64,000 nt of DNA from an uncultured Altererythrobacter sp. Lineage in GTDB: Bacteria > Pseudomonadota > Alphaproteobacteria > Sphingomonadales > Sphingomonadaceae. The stretch is taken from the NCBI GenBank assembly GCA_913055875.1, contig CAJXJY010000008.1:78392-142391 (forward strand). Direction: 5' to 3'. Both the position numbers and the translations under genes were made by a program. Positions 62,801 to 64,000 of this stretch are shown here, in pieces. Each line of letters starts with the position of its first letter. Position 1 is the first letter of the stretch. Under the pieces are notes generated by a model, which worked only from the letters and a program-made list of their open reading frames with translations, was not told the origin of the DNA and did not search any database.

Positions 62801-63950
62801 GCTGCTTTACCGCGCCATGACCACCCCCATGATCGGACTCGGTCTTGCCCGCGATGGTCGGATCGAGCGTGATCGTCTGTCCGTCGCGACCGTATTGCGC
62901 ATAGGTCAGCGAGTGGCGCGGTTCGCGGTCGTTGGCGTAGATAACGTGGCACGCCGCGCAGCCCGAATGCCGGTAATCGCCCGGCTGATCGTTGGTGCCC
63001 ATGAACCACATGAAGGGATCGTTGAGCCGCGTCTTGTGGATATTGAGCACCGGGATCGCCACACGCAGGCCGGTGCCCATGCCACGATTGGATTGCTTGA
63101 GATCGGGCCGCCCCGGCTCCTCCAGCCGCTGGATCTGCCCGGTCGGATTTGGCAGGCCGATCTCGGGAAATTGCGAGGCCACGTTGCGCCCGCCGCGCTC
63201 GAACACGCGGAAGATATCGCCCGGCGGAATCACCTGCCAGGCGGGCAGCGGGTAGAGCTCGGCGAGCGCGCCGCGCGCCTTCTGCCTGTCGGTGACGGTG
63301 CCCGGCTCGACCCCCGGGCTGACGATCTTGGCGGGCTTGCCGTCGCGCGTATAGGCTTCGCCGAAGACGTAGTTCTTGTACGGCGCGATGCCATTATTGT
63401 AGGCCGCGCCGCCCCACAGCATCGCGCCCGAGGCCATCAGCGAACGCTCGCCCGCCTCGATCACCGGCAGGTGGCACGCCCCGCACGCCTCGCGCGCGAC
63501 GCGGTAGTCGCTCGGATTGACGAATTTGACGAATTCGGGCGCCTCGCGGTTGAGCAGCGTGTAGCTGCGCTTGGGATTGGCCGAGGAGGGAAAATGCCAG
63601 CTGTCGGGATATTTCGGCAGCACATGCGCCCGGTCGCGCGCGGCGACATAGGCGGGGTTGTCGTGTTCGAGCGAAGCGTCGCCACGCACACTGGCATCGC
63701 CGCCATGGCAGTCGACGCAACCGAGCCGGACGGCGGGGGTGACGTGCATGGTCGGCGCATCGGTCTGCACGTGGCACGAGGTGCAGCCCTCCGACTTCGC
63801 CAGCATCGCTTCGAGCGTCTGCTGTGCCGGGGCGGGTGCGGCGCGCACGCGCGTGTAGTCGCGCTCGACCGCCTCCTCCTTGCCCGCCGCCTGTACACCG
63901 GGGCCGACAATAAACGCGGCGAGCACACAGATGAGGGAAGTGATGAGCAC
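59847..63950 (-). CDS. Giant secreted decaheme cytochrome c with LVIVD-type propeller (1,367 aa)
   Basis: Signal peptide at 1-21 (LITSLICVLAAFIVGPGVQA), then ten CxxCH motifs between about residues 56 and 865: CTSCH, CVDCH, CGACH, CAACH, CMNCH, CADCH, CKDCH, CFTCH, CGGCH, CTDCH. From about 975 there are LVIVD-like repeats (YVAEGRGGFRVYDIA, YIAADRGLVVVDLADP, YVAAKREGLVILDVTRP, YVADGVNGLKVLQLT), expected to fold as a beta-propeller. Periplasmic or surface location. Start is GTG 63950 with GGAGG 7 bp upstream supplied by the repeat at 63954. Residues about 393-415 carry a low-complexity insertion. It is convergent to the FHA-cytochrome operon and is its likely periplasmic electron partner. Confidence 0.85.
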   Translation of the reverse strand: MLITSLICVLAAFIVGPGVQAAGKEEAVERDYTRVRAAPAPAQQTLEAMLAKSEGCTSCHVQTDAPTMHVTPAVRLGCVDCHGGDASVRGDASLEHDNPAYVAARDRAHVLPKYPDSWHFPSSANPKRSYTLLNREAPEFVKFVNPSDYRVAREACGACHLPVIEAGERSLMASGAMLWGGAAYNNGIAPYKNYVFGEAYTRDGKPAKIVSPGVEPGTVTDRQKARGALAELYPLPAWQVIPPGDIFRVFERGGRNVASQFPEIGLPNPTGQIQRLEEPGRPDLKQSNRGMGTGLRVAIPVLNIHKTRLNDPFMWFMGTNDQPGDYRHSGCAACHVIYANDREPRHSLTYAQYGRDGQTITLDPTIAGKTESDHGGGHGAVKQPGDHDGDEDYSALKQRSGSAEKDSLKQRSGSAKERGHPLEHVFTRSIPTAQCMNCHMHQPNIFLNSYLGYTMWDYESDAPHMWPEQQKYPTAAEVFAILDRNPEAAAPKGKWGDLEFLRNVYDLNPQLRDTQFADYHGHGWNFRGIFKRDRAGNLLDAAGNIVDPDDPEKWRKEGEGKFVEPGVNPGKAVHMMDIHAEKGMQCADCHFAQDSHGNGLIYGEVANAVEIGCKDCHGTADAYPTLRTSGPAAPPRGNDLALLRNPDGQRRFEWQPGIGGRRVLVQRSIVDPELEWRVSLTRDSVDPELPECVTEGSSTELPCFNAKSARAKLMSASGAETGKFEFGPGIAAEDRAHKDPEMACFTCHLSWTTSCGGCHLPIEANWKTELHHYEGEETRNFATYNPQVARDQMFQLGRHQTTKGNQVAPIRSTSALVLSSTNINRERIYVQQPPISSIGFSSQAFAPHFPHTVRLTETKTCTDCHLSAEDDNNAIMAQLLLLGTNFVNFVGLNAWAGEENGFEAIRVTEWDEPQAVLGSYLHKYAYPDYYAQFVDERGRELGDWVRGQTFDGDLGGETRPFEQFANVHEGTRDRVGCLQMRGEYMYVAEGRGGFRVYDIASIANKGFSERIVTAPFSALGHDTHVDSANATCVALPTNQPINPLRNTAEMREMNQEQDFLPIYNYAAVTDAEEGLILVNINTMADGEFRNNRLSRAVTWNEGGVLDGARHIQLAGEVAYIAADRGLVVVDLADPLKPRLAAVRELPDARASAIQFRYLWVSDADGVKLFDVTQLRDPVPVPEATVPLADARRIYVARTYAYVAAKREGLVILDVTRPTSPRIEQRVTLDGTLNDAEDVIVGSTNASLFAYVADGVNGLKVLQLTSPSSQPNFYGFSPAPKPQLVAWSRTRGPAISLSKGLDRDRAVDETGGQMAVFGRLGSRPFTRGEMERLFLTGAGVPWKVSDEPDMRAWVGGRPWKRDTNLAGD
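62707..62767. repeat. Tandem 25-bp direct repeat inside the decaheme gene
   Basis: Two exact 25-bp copies (62707-62731 and 62743-62767), 36 bp apart. They encode a 12-residue tandem unit LKQRSGSAEKDS/LKQRSGSAKERG between the fourth and fifth heme motifs. The unit is in frame, hydrophilic and unlike the surrounding protein, so it looks like a short mobile repeat captured by the coding sequence. Confidence 0.8.
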
Positions 63951-63953
63951 AGC

Positions 63954-64000
63954 AAATCCTCCCCCTTTGGGGGAGGTGGCAGCGCGAAGCGCTGACGGAG
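63954..64000. repeat. Second copy of inverted-repeat element type A, cut by the window end
   Basis: Starts AAATCCTCCCCC and continues with a GGGGGAGG hairpin and CAGCGCGAAGCGCTG, nearly identical to 46491-46536. Read on the minus strand its outer end gives GGGGGAGGATTT directly upstream of the GTG start of the decaheme gene. Confidence 0.85.

Noticed and set aside
61707..63995. 762-residue plus-strand open frame opposite the decaheme gene
   Set aside because: The minus frame contains a signal peptide and ten CxxCH motifs. The plus frame has no domain and is an expected shadow in high-G+C DNA.

Overview
The window looks like a chromosome segment of a Sphingomonadales alphaproteobacterium, probably Erythrobacteraceae. 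The evidence is high G+C, a TonB-dependent receptor of the sphingomonad type, and several short dispersed inverted repeats of kinds I associate with that order. The taxonomic call is an inference, because no rRNA or marker gene is present.

Region 1 (1 to about 39,970) is an accessory catabolic island. It encodes two Baeyer-Villiger-type flavin monooxygenases, two KshA-like Rieske oxygenases, two cytochromes P450, two Old Yellow Enzyme family flavoproteins, an MpaB-type oxygenase, a nitronate monooxygenase family protein, at least five SDRs, an ALDH and GMC oxidoreductase pair, an acyl-CoA ligase, a thiolase-like/DUF35 pair resembling steroid side-chain aldolases, a cyclase-family hydrolase, a D-aminoacylase-like amidohydrolase, hydrolases, two MFS transporters and a TonB receptor. 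The set suits oxidation, reduction and ring opening of a polycyclic or terpenoid/steroid-like compound. No ring-cleavage dioxygenase, ketosteroid dehydrogenase or oxygenase redox partner lies in the window, so the substrate is unknown. Every apparent transcription unit here is preceded by a copy of one 16-bp dyad, consensus ATWGAGRTAYCTCWAT. I found ten copies, which implies a single regulon. The only regulator gene visible is a partial IclR-family gene at the left edge.

The island ends at a disrupted tRNA-Gly(CCC) gene (39,969-40,009, minus strand). Only the 5' half through the anticodon arm survives, as expected at an integration or deletion junction.

Region 2 (40,134-49,531) is housekeeping-like. 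It holds a DUF819 permease and a valine catabolism operon (methylmalonate-semialdehyde dehydrogenase, isobutyryl-CoA dehydrogenase-like, 3-hydroxyisobutyryl-CoA hydrolase, enoyl-CoA hydratase, 3-hydroxyisobutyrate dehydrogenase). Two lipoprotein-like proteins, a polysaccharide deacetylase and a RidA protein are embedded in it. Three different inverted-repeat elements sit between the last four genes, and at least one appears to supply the ribosome-binding site.

Region 3 (49,532-53,697) has a large imperfect inverted repeat, an Nmad3-family protein, a nucleotidyltransferase, a polysaccharide flippase and a CcmI/CycH-like TPR protein.

Region 4 (53,815-63,950) is the most unusual part. It encodes an 814-residue protein combining a flavin pyridine-nucleotide oxidoreductase, two cyclic-nucleotide-binding domains and a four-cluster ferredoxin. 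Next come a five-helix, b-type-cytochrome-like membrane protein, an FHA-TM-decaheme cytochrome c, and a CpdA-like cyclic nucleotide phosphodiesterase. Convergent to these is a 1,367-residue secreted decaheme protein ending in LVIVD-type repeats. I infer a cyclic-nucleotide- and phosphopeptide-responsive electron conduit between cytoplasmic NAD(P)H and periplasmic multiheme cytochromes.
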